Source: Carnegiea gigantea (lineage: Eukaryota > Streptophyta > Magnoliopsida > Caryophyllales > Cactaceae). Taken from it: a DNA stretch of 64,000 nucleotides. The translations under genes were made by a program, and so were the position numbers. Shown here one piece after another: positions 48,240 to 60,658 of this stretch. The notes beneath the pieces are model-generated. The model ran no database searches and had not been told where the DNA came from. It saw nothing but the letters and a program-made list of their open reading frames with translations. Where the stretch lies: NCBI GenBank assembly GCA_029747015.1, contig JAKOGI010000106.1:1077195-1141194 (forward strand), given 5' to 3'. Positions within the stretch are counted from its first letter, which is position 1, and each line of letters starts with the position of its first letter.

Positions 48240-48494
48240 GAGATTTTCTTTATGGGATACAGAGTATGGAGTTAAGATACTGAGAAATTGGTTAGTGAGG
48301 ACTAAGGATTATTATGATATCCTTGGAGATTTGCGGCACTGGTAATGTCTGCTTATCTCACACATATTTTATTCGTTTATTCTTCTTTGTCAGATGGATT
48401 CATATAAAGTTTATATAGTTTGATCTCATGCAGCAGATTTGACGGAGATTTTGAATAACAAGTTGAAGGTGCTCCAATGCATTAAGTATGATCA

Positions 48495-48779
48495 TATAAG
48501 CCATCCATCTGAATGGTCTATCGTCCTTTTAGCTGGAATTATTTATTTTTAGGTTGTAAACCCTTGTACTCCGGACGTGTAGTCCGTAGAGTTGTGGTCT
48601 CCGGTGTGTAGCCGTTGAACTTGATTTGATATTCTTTTATACTTCTATTCAATACAAGGGATGTGATGTAAGGCTTTAAACCTGAAAAATGACTAGTTTA
48701 TAGGCGAAACTCTGTCCGTTTCACCTCAGAAATTTCAAAATCATTAACATTCGTAGCCCTAGGGTTGGGGGTAGTTACA
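48495..48779 (+). repeat. LTR 3'-end fragment of another family
   Basis: Segments such as TTGTACTCCGGACGTGTAGT, GCGAAACTCTGTCCGTTTCA and the final GGGGGTAGTTACA match the last roughly 300 bp of the LTR at 23593-28290. It lies inside the gypsy internal region, so it is either a nested remnant or the product of recombination between elements. Confidence 0.7.
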
Positions 48780-50178
48780 GATGTGTCCTATGAAAGGCCC
48801 TTGACTCGTTTTGAGGTTAAATGCATAGGGAAAACCAAGTATGGGCAGAATATATAAGTTTAATCAACTTGATAATTTTGATCATTGCATAAGGACCAAC
48901 TTTAAAGTAACTTTTGTCCATGATCAATATAATTTACGCAAGGGTTTTCCATCCTGAATTTAAAGTGAGGGAGATATCTTTCATATGAAACAAGCTTCAA
49001 GTGAAGTGGAGGTCACTTGGTTATTCAAAACTGCTGGACAAGTCAAAGTCTACAAATTAGGCAGAATCCTAATGCACAAGGTCTGAGTTTAGTCCACTTG
49101 CAGCCTATGCATTCCATCAGATAGAGATGTTTTAGTTAGTTTATGTCAAAGTACAAAAAGTAAGCTTTCTAATGACCCATATTGCAGCACATTTGGAGAC
49201 CAGTGGTTAATAAAATTTAGCCTAGAAGTCTGATGGTACAGACTGCTCAAGTCAGTTGATACATACAATTTTGAGCTTATATTTCCTTATCATATGGGTG
49301 CTATTTTGTGCGCTTCTCGAATCTAAGTGGCAATTACTTCAATATGCTTCATTGATTGCAGATATTTTCTTCTGTAACCCAAGAATTTCATCTAAGTGAG
49401 CTATATGGGAGTTCTTGATGTAGTATCCCCTAAATTGTAGGATTTTGGAGAGGCTTGCTCTATGGTACATAAGTTTGAAATCATTAACTACAGACTATTC
49501 CGTATAAGAGAAACCAATGATACTTTAGAGAGATATTTTACTTCAATCCATTGCAATTCAAGACTCACTTAAATTGCCCAAACTCTGCAAGCAGACTATT
49601 GACTCCACCTCCATCTGTGAAATAGACATTACTCTTGAAAATATTTCACTGTATTTTCTAACAACATACCATCTATCATTGTCCTTGTTGGATTATCAAC
49701 TGTTGGATACTCCTTACTTTGACCAGGGGCTTCAACTTTTTGTCCTCATGGCGTCTCCCCATCCAGTTGCATCATTATTCACTCTCATATTACATCTTCT
49801 TTAGTTCTGGTCACCTTTTCCTGCTTTCAAGAGCCCAATTGCTACTAGTAGCTGGTTTATAATTAGGTTGCACCCATGTTAATAGACGATAATTTTGTAG
49901 CACACTTGTACAGAAGGTAAATATTAACTACGCTTTTTATAGGGGTTAAGTATTGTCCAATTTATGGAACCCATTGCTGAGGGAAACGTAATGTGCCTAT
50001 CTTTTTGGCTGATTCAATCTAAGTTCCCTGTGGAAGACCACTTGCATAAAGCTTAAATTTGACAATCAAAATTTTTGCCATGTATTTGGATTGCGTTAGT
50101 GAGAAATTTTGATGGGTTACTGCCCATTGAAAAAATATCTTCAGCTGATTCATACTAAAGAACTCTAGAGTGGAAAGT
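48780..50178 (+). other. Retroelement internal region, no domain recognised
   Basis: This stretch lies between the LTR fragment and the gag remnant. No domain could be read; the 76-codon frame at 49574-49804 has no known motif. Confidence 0.5.
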
Positions 50179-50560
50179 ATGACCCAGTGGAACCTTAAGA
50201 ATGGATTTTAGAATGGAGAAAATTTTTACTGTAGTCGAGGTTCCAGGGGATAAAAAGGTGAATATTGAAACATTTTATCTAACGGATGAAACCAATATTT
50301 GGTGGAACACTCTTAAGAATAGGCTCTTAGGGCATGACTTCATTTGAAGCCGATTTGTAAAAGAACTAATTACACCGCTCCGGATTACTAAGTGGGAACT
50401 CACAAATGCACGTGGTGTAGTAGCCCAAAGCACCTCATCAATGCCTGCTCCTGAAAACTAAAGGTTGTAGATAAGGGCTCTCACTTTCAAGGCCCGCATC
50501 TGCAGAAAGGGCTTATGTATTGAGCAAGAAGGAAGCTGCCACCTCTGCTGCAGCATTGAA
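50179..50560 (+). pseudogene. gag remnant of the gypsy element
   Basis: From about 50213 a short readable stretch gives MEKIFTVVEVPGDKKV followed by IETFYLTDETNIWW, matching the retrotransposon gag capsid pattern of an MxxIF helix followed by a terminal WW. The frame is lost soon afterwards. Gag normally forms the particle that packages the RNA. Confidence 0.65.
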
Positions 50561-50574
50561 GCTCTATTTTAATT

Positions 50575-50826
50575 TTGAAGCCATTTTATGTATTGATTGA
50601 TTCAGTTGCCACTCATTCATTTGTATTCGCACGATTTACCATACAAGTGAACCTTGAGAATAAGAAGGCAGAAACCAAATATGGAATTAAGTTATCCAAT
50701 AGCTCTAAAGTTAAGTGTTCTATATCTCATAAATTTGTTTCAATTACTGTTGGTGAGATAGTTTCCCCTGGAATTCTGATTCAATTTAACTGGTCAGACT
50801 TTGATATCATTTTGGAAATGAGCTAG
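50575..50826 (+). pseudogene. Retropepsin (protease) remnant
   Basis: An 83-codon stretch with VLIDSVATHSFVFARF resembles the plant gypsy aspartic protease LIDSGATHSF motif, with the catalytic-loop Gly replaced by Val. A downstream FDIILEMS matches the usual FDVILGMDWL region, cut short by a TAG at 50824. Confidence 0.75.
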
Positions 50827-51109
50827 TTGTGTACTTATGGGGTCCAGATGGATTGTGATGACCCTAAGGTTATTTCAAGAGATGAACAAGGGAGAGAACT
50901 ATGTTTCATGGTCACAGAGAGGAAAAACCTTGTCTTTTAAATTCTGTTATGGAAACAAGTGCGCTCTTATGTCAAGGATATGTTGTGTATTGGTGTTATG
51001 CTATTAACATTCATCCTAAGGAAGAAAACGCAGAAGATATCATGATAGTTTGCGAATTTATAGATGTTTTTCTGAAGAATTATCAGGAGTGCTCTACGAA
51101 GAGAAATTG

Positions 51110-52200
51110 ATTATGAGATTGAATTAATCCCTTATGCTCAACCTATCTCTAACGCCCCATACCGTATAGCTCCAACAGAGTTTAGAAAACTGAAGATTTA
51201 GTTAGATGAGCTATTACCGAAAGTATTTATCAGACCATCCAAATGTTCCTCAATGGGATGCCCAGTTCTATTTGTAAAGAAAAAGAATGGAACCTTGAGG
51301 TTATGCATTGATTTCAGGGAGCGAAATAAGATCACCATCAAAAACAAATACCCATCGCCCCAAGTAGATGGCTGATCAACTGCAGAGAACATGAGTCTTA
51401 TCTAAGATTGATTTGAGGTCAGAGTACCATCAACTTAGGATTATACCTGAAGACATTACCAAAACCGCACTATGGACCATGTTTGGATCATGATAAATTC
51501 ACTGTGATGCCTTTTGGCCTAATCAATGGCCCCGCAACCTTTACGAATCTTATGAATAGAGTTTCAGACCATATCTAGACAAGTTGTGGTGGTGTTCATA
51601 AAAGATATCTTGAAATACTCCAAGGATAAAGATGAGCATATTGTTCATTTGGGGACAGTGTTATAGACCTTAAAGGAACATCCATTACATAGCAAATACA
51701 AGAAGCATGATTATTGTTGGAAGCAATGGCATTTTTGGAACATATGGTTTCAAAGGAAGAACTTAAAGTTAATTTGCAAAAGGTGAAAGCAATTACAAAG
51801 TGCTCAAGACCCACCAATGCACTGAGATTAGAAACCATTTGAGTTTAGTAGGGTATCATCGAGTTAAGGAAGGATTTGATAAATATTGTCCTCCCTGACC
51901 AATTTGTTGAAGAAAGGTATAAAGTTAGCAAGAAGTTAAACTGGTGGCTTATGCCTCCCAATAACTCAAGTCTTATGAGAAGGATTACCTGCCCATGATA
52001 TGGAGTTCGCAGTTGTAGTTTTTGCAGTGAAAATTTGAAGACATTACTTATATAGAGTACCATGTAAAATCAATACTCATCAAAGCTTGAAGTACATCTT
52101 CTCTCAAAAGAAGCTCACTCTACATGAAACATCAGTTGTGGCAGATCTAATGTCAACCACGAAAGAGAAATATTGTGGCAGATGCCCTGAATAGGAAGGC
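51110..52200 (+). pseudogene. Reverse transcriptase and RNase H remnant
   Basis: Reverse transcriptase motifs appear at about 51230-51360 ([15 protein letters not shown], then [16 protein letters not shown]) and in fragments beyond, including a MPFGL-type segment near 51510. RNase H motifs follow near 51985-52090 (ALKIW/RHYLY-like, then a SLKYIF-like string). Multiple frameshifts and stops break the region. Tandem RT and RNase H order is standard for Ty3/gypsy pol. Confidence 0.8.
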
Positions 52201-52339
52201 ACAACATACTTGAACATTGTAGTAACTACTCAACTGAATCTCTTGAGAGAACTTGAGGACTTGGACATTCAATTAGTGTCGCACAGGAAGACGAATGTTC
52301 AAATGTCGGCACTTATCTTACAATCCTCCCAAATGGAGA

Positions 52340-52720
52340 AAATTAGAGTGAATCAGGATGATGATCCTGAGCTCCAAAGAATAAAGCAAAACCTTAAGAA
52401 AGGGATTCAATTTCAATGGACTTTGTCATGGGATTCCCTCAGATATAGTGTATGATCGAGATCAGAGATTTCAAGCCTGTTATGACAAGCACTTCAAAGA
52501 GCTTTTAGAACTAGATTGAACTTTTGCCGTTCTTATCATCCTGAAACAGATGGGCAAGCATCTAAAAATATAAATGGATCAACTCTTCTAAGTTGGAGCC
52601 TATAGTACTTCATGACCTACGACCAATATTTGCATTTGAAGAAAGTATGGAACTCCCAACAGTCAACATTTTGATAGCCCTAGACATTGACAACAAATCA
52701 TCCTATGAGTCATGAAGATC
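52340..52720 (+). pseudogene. Integrase remnant with internal deletion
   Basis: DDDPELQRIKQNLKKG precedes the integrase in related elements. ISMDFVMGFP (about 52413-52445) is the first catalytic Asp block. It runs almost at once into GIPSDIVYDRDQRF, the second Asp block, and then PETDGQ-like sequence near 52545. The roughly 60 residues that normally separate the first two blocks are missing, so this integrase cannot be functional. Confidence 0.75.
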
Positions 52721-53285
52721 TTCTTTAGTATTTAATAAGGTGACACATGTTACAAGATTCCTGAAAATATCCTATTGAAAGCGACAGAAATGCTATGTTG
52801 ATAAAAGAAGGAGATTCCTGGACTTTCATGTATGAGATTTCTGGACTTTCATGTATATAACAAGGTTTTTCAGAAAGTTTCATCAATTAAGGGTGTAAGA
52901 AAGTTTCACCATATCAGTTCATTGAAAGGTCGAATTCCATAGCTTGTCTACCAGATCTGCCTATATAACTCAAACATGTGCATAACGTGTTTCTTACCTC
53001 GCAATTCAGCCGATACATTTTAGATTCTGACCACGTTGTCATAATCAAATCTATTGCAGTCATTGGGGGTCTTGTGTTTTCAAGAGCACCCAGTTCAGAT
53101 GCTATATCATAGGATTAAGCAGTTAAGCATTAAGCAGATATCTTTAACCAAATTATTTTGGGCAAACGATACCCCCTCAGAAGCTACTTGACAAACTGAG
53201 AAGCAAGTGAAAGCCAAGTACTCATACTTATTTGAAATAACCTTGCATGTTTTAACAAAGTTCATAAGTTTCGAGGACGAAACTC

Positions 53286-53301
53286 TTTAAGGGGGGAAGG
53301 C
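53286..53301 (+). other. Polypurine tract
   Basis: TTTAAGGGGGGAAGGC immediately precedes the 3' LTR start and follows AAGTTTCGAGGACGAAACTC. It primes plus-strand synthesis in LTR elements. Confidence 0.85.
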
Positions 53302-55139
53302 TGTAATAGCCCGACCCTAAATCATGTTTATTTATTTAATTAAGCCATGTTCTTAATTTTTCACATTTATTTTTCTCACTTAATCATCCCGGTTGGGAGA
53401 ATTTAATTTTGGGCCCCATTTTGCAATTCAAGTTTCATTTACTGTACTAATTTTCGGAAAATTGATAATGGGTCTCAATAATTATAATTTAAAAGATTCA
53501 ATTATTTTTCATGTTATCGCATTTAATTTCGAGTTTCGGAAAAACAAATTTAATTAATCGCACCTGGTTTGGTTTTTTTTCCCCAACCCGAGCTCATTTA
53601 AGGCCAATTTCAGTCCAACAAATTTCGAATCCATTTGTTTAGCTAATTACCATCATTACTCCTAATTTTCATTAGCAAGAGACATTTTGGAGGATAAAAT
53701 CTCAGCCCAGTCTTTTACTTTGCCTTCATTTCATTTCTAGCCAAGTAAAATGCACAAACCAACTAAGCAAACAAGACCATCTTCTTCCTCCTCCACCTCC
53801 TCCTCCACGGCTGACCTCTGCCCAACCTACTGCCGCCATCTTCTGCCACCAACCAGGGCTATTGGCGGCTAGCCCCACCACCACAGCACCACCAGCTACC
53901 ACCCCCTCAACCACCACTAGCACCAAACACAATACCACCTTCACATCTTCTTATATTCAAGCTTAAGTGAGGTAATCTTTAAATCCAACTTTATTTAATT
54001 CTTGGTTTTATGTTAGTTTTGATCATGAATCATGTTGTTTTGATGCAATCAAGAATTATTTTGGTGCTTTATTGGTTGGATCATCTTGAAAACAAGTGAT
54101 GCTTGAAGTTGTTCATAATCATGCAAGTTTAGGTGGTGATGACGGATTTTGATTGTTTTAAATGAGATTTTGTGATCTTTGGTGTTGGTAATGAATATCA
54201 AGATATTTATGTTGATTTAGATGAGTTAAAAAGTGATTTTAGTGGGTGGTTATGTGAAGAAAAGATTGAAAATATGTGAGTTAGAGCTGAGAAATAGACC
54301 TAAAATAGGGGGCACTTCGGGAATTAACTGGTACTGTTTGGCACATCAAAAAATTGTGATTTTTGGTGTAATGATATCCTGATGAGTTGGCTTTCAATAG
54401 GATTTGGAATTACTCAATTTTGAGTTGTGTGGACAAAGTTATGACCAATTTACTGAACACTGTGCAGAATGCATAGAAACTGGGAGCATATTTGAACAGG
54501 AGACTTTATGGAAAAAATGGTATTGATTGGCGCATTGAAAAATGGTGATTTTTGGTGTGCATATAGATCAATGAGTTATCCTTCATATGCCTTTTAAATC
54601 ATCTTAATCCGAGTTTTGTGAAAAAAGTTATGGTCGTTTTGCTATGACCACGTAAATTGGATCGAAGTTGTGCACGGTTGTGTTCTAGCCCAATTTTAGG
54701 GACCTTACTATGTGAATCATGTTTTGTGTCCTCAATAAACATTTTATAAGACTTCCTAAGCTTTACGTATTGGGGTTTTATATCTCAATTGGAGGTCGGG
54801 AGTGAAAGATATAGATTTTCTAATGCAGACCACCAAACGGTAACATTAGTGAATACAGAAATTGTGACATTTGGAAATATTTCCAGAAGTTTTATATAAT
54901 TATGGATATTGCAAGGAAATTACAAAGCGTAGTGAGTTCAACAAGTTTGATTATGTATAGAATCTTACTTGGGTTTGAAAACCGAGTTAAGTGAGCATAA
55001 AAATGAAATTTCAGAAGTGGGCACAGTAATGACTCAAATTAGTATCTATCGGATCAACTAAGGTTATTTGAGCTTTTTATGAACCCCACAACACCCCTCA
55101 TGGCATTGAACCTTCTTAGACCTGTCAATTCGGACGGGC

Positions 55140-55237
55140 GGGTAGAATACGGGTCGGGTGTATTTCGGGTTCGGGTAGAATACAGGTTGGGTGTATTTCG
55201 GGTTCGGGTAGAATACGGGTCGGGTGTATTTCGGGTT
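55140..55237. repeat. Subterminal 33 bp repeats of the hAT
   Basis: Three near-identical units of GGGTAGAATACGGGTCGGGT followed by GTATTTCGGGTTC start at 55140, 55173 and 55206. Arrays like this near hAT ends are typical transposase-binding sites. They cause overlapping spurious open frames on both strands. Confidence 0.9.
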
Positions 55238-55822
55238 TTCGGGTTTCGGGTAAACCCAACGGGTCATGATCGCCATCTATTGTACTATGTTTAAGGTAGC
55301 AAAATTGGGTATAAACGCTCTGCATCTTTGCTATGTCATGACAGAATACTACGTGTCTATGTCTATTTGTCGACTTAAAATTGAGGAAAATGAAGGGGGG
55401 AAAAAGCTACTTATACTTAACGTAATGCATTCATAAATCATAACGATAACTACAAGCTTGTATGAAGTATAAAACAATTGTTAGACATTGAGTGAGATAT
55501 AAAAACTTCTTATTTTTCACTCTTTGAACACAATAGCAATCATCATTTTTGAGAAGCTACTTATTTTTGACTTGTTGAACATAATTGAGGTCATGACTCC
55601 TGAGAAAGCAGATATGTAATTAACCAAACACTAAATTGTCTGACCAATGTCACTACAAGATAATCAATTGATCAAGTCATCCTCATAGGAAGCCACAAAA
55701 CACAAAGTCTTAAGCGATCAAGTTGCTCTAACAACAAGCCACAAAATAACCAAATAATAACAAAGGACAATCAAAGCATATTTCAATGTCAATCTCCCAA
55801 GTCCCAACATTAATAAACTAAC

Positions 55823-58800
55823 TCATAAATTAGAATTGCCAAATTCAGTTTGGCCACCCAATTCTAGCTGCACCTCTTCTTCTTCCTCCTCATCTTCCAC
55901 TTCTTCTTCATCTATATTGAAAGTGACTTTAGAAAATTGAGCACATACACCATTGAGCTCTTGGTCATCGTCATCTACATCATCAAATATTTGCAAGTGA
56001 AGTTAATGTACTTAGAATAAGAATATAGCATGCTACATCACATATAGTACAAAAAAGAAATATACATATGTTTGAAAACCTTACCTCCATCAATCTTATA
56101 TCCAAACAACCAACTACGCATGGTAACCAATGCTTCCGCATTTTCGGGTATAAGAGACACTCTCCACTTGGTTAGAATTCGAGCTCCCATACTAAAGTAA
56201 GATTCAGAAGCCACAGTAGTTATAAGAATACTCAAGATGTCTCTTGCCATGTTACTCAAGGAAGGGAACTGATTTTTGTTCTTTTTCCACCAACTTAAAA
56301 CATCGAAGTCGATGGTGTGATCCAATCTACACTCATCCAAGTACCTATCCAATTCTAAAGTTCTAGAAAAGGATACTCCAACATTATCAAAATTTGCAAA
56401 ACCCTACACAAGATGACAATATACATTAGTGTGGAATTTTGCAAATAATTTTTTTATAAAGATTAAATAGATAATAGAAATCAAATTATGTGGACTTACC
56501 ACCAGGTCATCTTTTCCTCTCCTTGTGCCACTCTCATTTGCTTGAGGCTTATCTTTTACATACTCATCAAAGAGCTTGTACAACTAATCTTTCACAATCT
56601 TGGACTTCAACTCTGAAGTTTCTGCATCAAGTGTTTGAAAACAATACATGATAAATTGAAACTTGTACCGAGGATCCAAAATGGCAGCTAAGGAGAGAAT
56701 CATACTATAATTATCCCAATAGTCCTTAAACTTTCCCCTCATCTTTGTCGCCATACTCCTAAGAATAACATCCTCACAAGAAGTCCATGACGATAAAAGG
56801 TTTTCAATCTTCCACACATTTTTGAGATACAAGTTTGCCGTTGGGTACTTTGTACCAGATATAATAGTGGTTATATCATCAAAGGGCCGAAGAAGATCAC
56901 AAATTTTCTCAATTCTGGACCACTCTTCATCTGTGGGAAGATCAGGGAAGTTGGAAGTAGACCTTTCCATCCACCTCATACTTACAAAGACCGCTCGATA
57001 AGGCAGGGCTCTCTCCAACATCTTATAGGTGGAGTTCCACCTAGTTAGACAATCCAACCATAAACCCCTAGCACAATCAATGCCAAAACCCAATGCAATT
57101 TCCTCGAATTTCAACTTTCTACTTTCAGAACCAGTCACATATTTCACCAAATCCTTCACCTTACTTATTCCCACATCAATCAATTTCAAACCCTCTTTGA
57201 CAATCAAATTTAACACGTGTGCTCCACATCTAACATGAAAAAACTCACCACCACAAGGCAAACGAGCATGCACATTAAGTGTATCACGCAACATGTCTTG
57301 CATGTTATCATTTGCTCTAGCATTATCCAATGTGATTGTGAAGATTTTCTTATGAATTTTCCACTCCTTTAACAGATCATGAATTTTGTCATGCAAGGCA
57401 TTTGCATTATGAGGAGGGGGCAAGTGAACAAAACTTAGAATCTTAGAGTGCAAACTCCAATTGGCATCAATGTAATGAGCAGTCAAAGAGAGAAAACCAT
57501 GGCCCACACAAGAAGTCCACATATCAAAAGTCACACAAATCCTACTTGTAATTAGACTCAATGATGCGATAAGCCTTTGCTTTTCACGTTTGTGGATCTT
57601 CAAACAATGACTTCTAACTGTATTCCTAGATATTGGAATGCAATCCTCATTCAAATAAACATGAATCAAACGGTTTCCCTCATGCTCTGCAAATGTATAC
57701 GGATACCCATGTCTAATTATAGCTTGTGCAACTAATTCTTTGTACTCTGATCGATTAATTTTTCTAGCCAATGTTCCATCTTTAGCCATCATCATTTGAC
57801 CCACATAAGTACTCGAACGAGCACTACAACATTCAGTATGACGTCTAAAGTTGGACGTACCATTGCTAGAATTCGCATCGATCAGTCCTCCATTATAATA
57901 TTTGCAATAAGCACGATCATTACCATCGGAAAAGTGCTTACCCTCTTTTATATTGTAATGCTTCCACACGCTAGAGGTCCAACGTCTTCTTTTGGTTGAA
58001 GTAGAATCATCATCTACTTCAATTGCAGTTTTTGTTGAAGGGGTTGAACTCCCTATAAAAATTTCAAGTAATAACTTAGTGCAAAAGCAATTAGGGATAG
58101 GTATATTGATAGCAAAATAAACAATTAGGTATGGATTAGCTAGCCTCCTACCTTAGTGATTTGATTTTATAGACTTCAAACCTGTAGGAACAAATTAAAC
58201 CAATTCTCCACAATTAATCAATTTTCTAGACTTCAATACTCCTTACTTATTTTCTCCAAAAATGTGTGATATATCGATATGGCACCCATTACAGTTGTTT
58301 GACTTCTTTCTTAGCTTGATCATTGGTAGAGATTTATGTACTTATTTTCCTCTTAATAAGCTATTGACAGAGGCCAGAGGGTTTATGGTTTGAGACTCTG
58401 AGGACTGGGCACTGCCGAGAGCTCTTTTTTTTTTTTTTTTCCATTCTTCCACAAAAAATGGGTTCAAAACATAAAAACAGAACAATTACAAGAAGTAACA
58501 CAATCTGTCTCCTTGATAACAACCAAAATTTGCACATAAAATCAATCCAAAAATATACAAGCAAAACAACTAAAAACCCCATTAAAACAACTAAAAACCC
58601 CAAAAATATACAACTAAAACTAGAAGTAACACAATCTGTCTCTGAAACCCTAATTGATTCGCCTCCCTCCACAACCGTAATATACAACCAAAACAACTCA
58701 AAACCACATTAAAACACTCAGCCAATTCGAATCCAAGAACACAGAGATGGGAGGAGAGAAACCTGGGAGAGGCGAGAAACCCCATTAAAACACTCAGCCA

Positions 58801-58972
58801 ACTAAAAATAGAGTACAAACAACTGAAAGAAGCATAGAGGAGAGAAACCTGATGGGTAGATGGGAGCACGACTTGTATTCCGCCCTGACGGAGATGGAGA
58901 TGGACTATTAAACTCAGATCCTTGTCTTCCACGACCATGAGATGCCCCTCGAATTCGATGATGCGGCGCCAT
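55823..58972 (-). pseudogene. hAT transposase (BED zinc finger, RICESLEEPER/DAYSLEEPER-like), single premature stop
   Basis: This gene encodes the transposase that would excise and insert the surrounding hAT. Four exons join in phase to 2148 bp, 715 codons plus stop: 58972-58849, 58052-56500, 56403-56085 and 55974-55823. The introns have GT and AG borders. Visible domains: an N-terminal basic linker (KRRRW), a BED zinc finger around residues 91-117, and an RNase H-like catalytic core with Asp218 (CVTFDMWTS), Asp284 (TLDNARAND) and Glu626 (VASESYFS). There is an insertion domain with RCGAHVLNL (Cys317, His320), the C-terminal dimerisation region FDVLSWWKKN ... MARDIL, and an acidic tail (VEDEEEEEEV). 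Codon 531 is TAG (56586-56584), the only in-frame stop. The BED finger reads CKYY where CxxC is expected. The exon 3/4 junction is the least certain part. Confidence 0.9.
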
Positions 58973-60658
58973 GAAAGGAGAAACAGAGATGGATGTGGAC
59001 AGAGAGAGAAGGAGAAACAGAGAGAGAGTCCGAGGGAGAGAGGCGAAGCTGGGAGAGGCGAATCAATTAGGGTTTGAGAGAGAGAGGCTTCCTCAATCCT
59101 CACCGTGCGTCTCTGCCGAGAAGAAAGAAGAAAGAACAAAGAAAGAAGAAAGAACAGGCCCAATTGCAACGCTGGAGACGCGCGGCCCAAAACGAAATTA
59201 ACAATTGCCCTGACCCGTCGGGTCAACCCAGACCCGACCCACCCGAACCCGATTTTTCCGGGTTTTTCGGGTTCGGGTTTTTTCGGGTTTCGGGTTGAAA
59301 AATCCTATTCAGAACCCTAAATTTTCGGGCGAGTTCGGGGCGAGTTTTCGGGTCGGGTCGAAAATTGACAGGTCTAAACCTTCTATTATCCATTTCAGAG
59401 GTATTAACCATTCTATTATCCATTTCAGAGGCATCACACTTTCCAATATCTATTTCAGAAATATCAGAAACCCATATTTCATTTATATCAATTAAAATCT
59501 TTTCAGTATTACCTTAATAATTTCCATTTGGTCTATTTTGCTTCAATTTGTTGTGTTTCAAGTTCGATAACCCTAACTGATTTATTATTTAGATCATTTT
59601 AGTTTAACTTATCTTATATTGAATTAAAATCAGTTCACTTTGGTTTAACTTGTCTTATCTTGAATTGTTAGACTTGTAGAAGTTTTTTAAATAAATCAAT
59701 TTTTATTAAAGTTACAAATTATGTCAGTGAATATGATTTACTAACTATATTTACCTATAATTACTTTTCTTTAGCAGAATCGAGGCATACTCTATCGTTT
59801 CTAATGTGCATAAGTATTATCAAGTGAAATATCATTTTAAAGATTTCAGGTACATCCATTGCCTGTATCTTTAGAAATCTGAGTGTATTTATCAACGTTA
59901 TCATGTTTTGGTAAGTACATCAATGAATCAGTTTATACAGTGATTTATCAATTAATTAGTGACCCCGTCAGTTATCATCTATAGGGCATTCGCCCTTCAG
60001 TTACCCACGCAGTTTCAGGCCAGGTCCCCGATCGGTTTGGTAGGTGTACACCTATCCATAGATCGTAACGGTATCAAGAGGTTCACTATTAGATAATAAA
60101 TAACAATGTAATTTTACATTCATCTCATTCACTGTTTTAACTTAAATTGAATTGCAAAGCGGCCGCCCAAACAATTTATTCAGATATCATTTAACAATTC
60201 AGGAATGCATGTACTAAGCTTCGGCTCACAGTTCGGAATGTTTTTCATGTTTTGTTTTAGGTAAATGCTCAAAGAATTGCCCTCATGCTAACAAATTAGT
60301 TGAAGAGAATAAGTGAAGTAAGGAAATCCGGATGGATCAGAAGTAATGCAGTATATGTATACTTTAAAGTTGTATATTGAATTCTTCAGTGGATGGAGAT
60401 GCAGATTACATGGTGAATTGTTTTTACTATGGTGTAAAAACCTTATATTGGTTAACAGTTGATTATATATGGATTGATCAGATGTGTATGTATATGTTTG
60501 AGGTTATACTTAACTATATTATTTATAGTACTCATGTTTCAACCCTTGTCCTTTTTGGGCGGCAGTAACGCCCCTATCATTGGGTTTATTAGATTATAAT
60601 TGAGGTATTATTAAGGAAAATACAAACAGTTAATCATGTTTAATTTGGGGGCGTTACA

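Larger units (their letters stand above)
55117..59376 (-). mobile_element. hAT (Ac-like) DNA transposon, 4260 bp
   Basis: It has perfect 14 bp terminal inverted repeats TAGACCTGTCAATT (55117-55130) and AATTGACAGGTCTA (59363-59376). A perfect 8 bp target duplication AACCTTCT lies at 55109-55116 and 59377-59384, and the 5' LTR of the host retroelement shows the matching empty site. Subterminal arrays are three 33 bp repeats (55140-55237) on the left and CGGGTT-rich repeats (about 59259-59299) on the right, the usual transposase-binding layout in hAT elements. It carries one transposase gene on the minus strand. Confidence 0.97.
45145..60658 (+). mobile_element. Gypsy LTR retrotransposon with nested hAT
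   Basis: The element is flanked by ATCAA on both sides (45140-45144 and 60659-60663). The 5' LTR is 45145-48217, followed by a Met-tRNA primer site at 48222. The 3' LTR starts at 53302 after a polypurine tract and ends at 60658; without the inserted hAT it is about 3.09 kb against 3.07 kb for the 5' copy. The first 240 bp of the two LTRs differ at roughly a tenth of positions by eye, many being C/T changes. Internal coding is gag-protease-RT-RNase H-integrase order but heavily broken. Confidence 0.95.
53302..60658 (+). repeat. 3' LTR, interrupted by a hAT transposon
   Basis: It starts TGTAATAGCCCGACCCTAAA and ends GGGGGCGTTACA. The LTR sequence is 53302-55116 and 59377-60658 on either side of the hAT (59377-59384 being the extra target copy), collinear with the 5' LTR throughout. 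Confidence 0.95.

Noticed and set aside
55064..55325. Overlapping frames with repeated VEYGSGVFRV or ILPEPEIHPT peptides
   Set aside because: They are translations of the 33 bp hAT subterminal repeats on both strands.
58591..59226. 211-codon minus-strand frame upstream of the hAT transposase exon 2
   Set aside because: It overlaps transposase exon 1 in another frame and runs through intron 1; the composition is Leu/Ser-rich with no domain.
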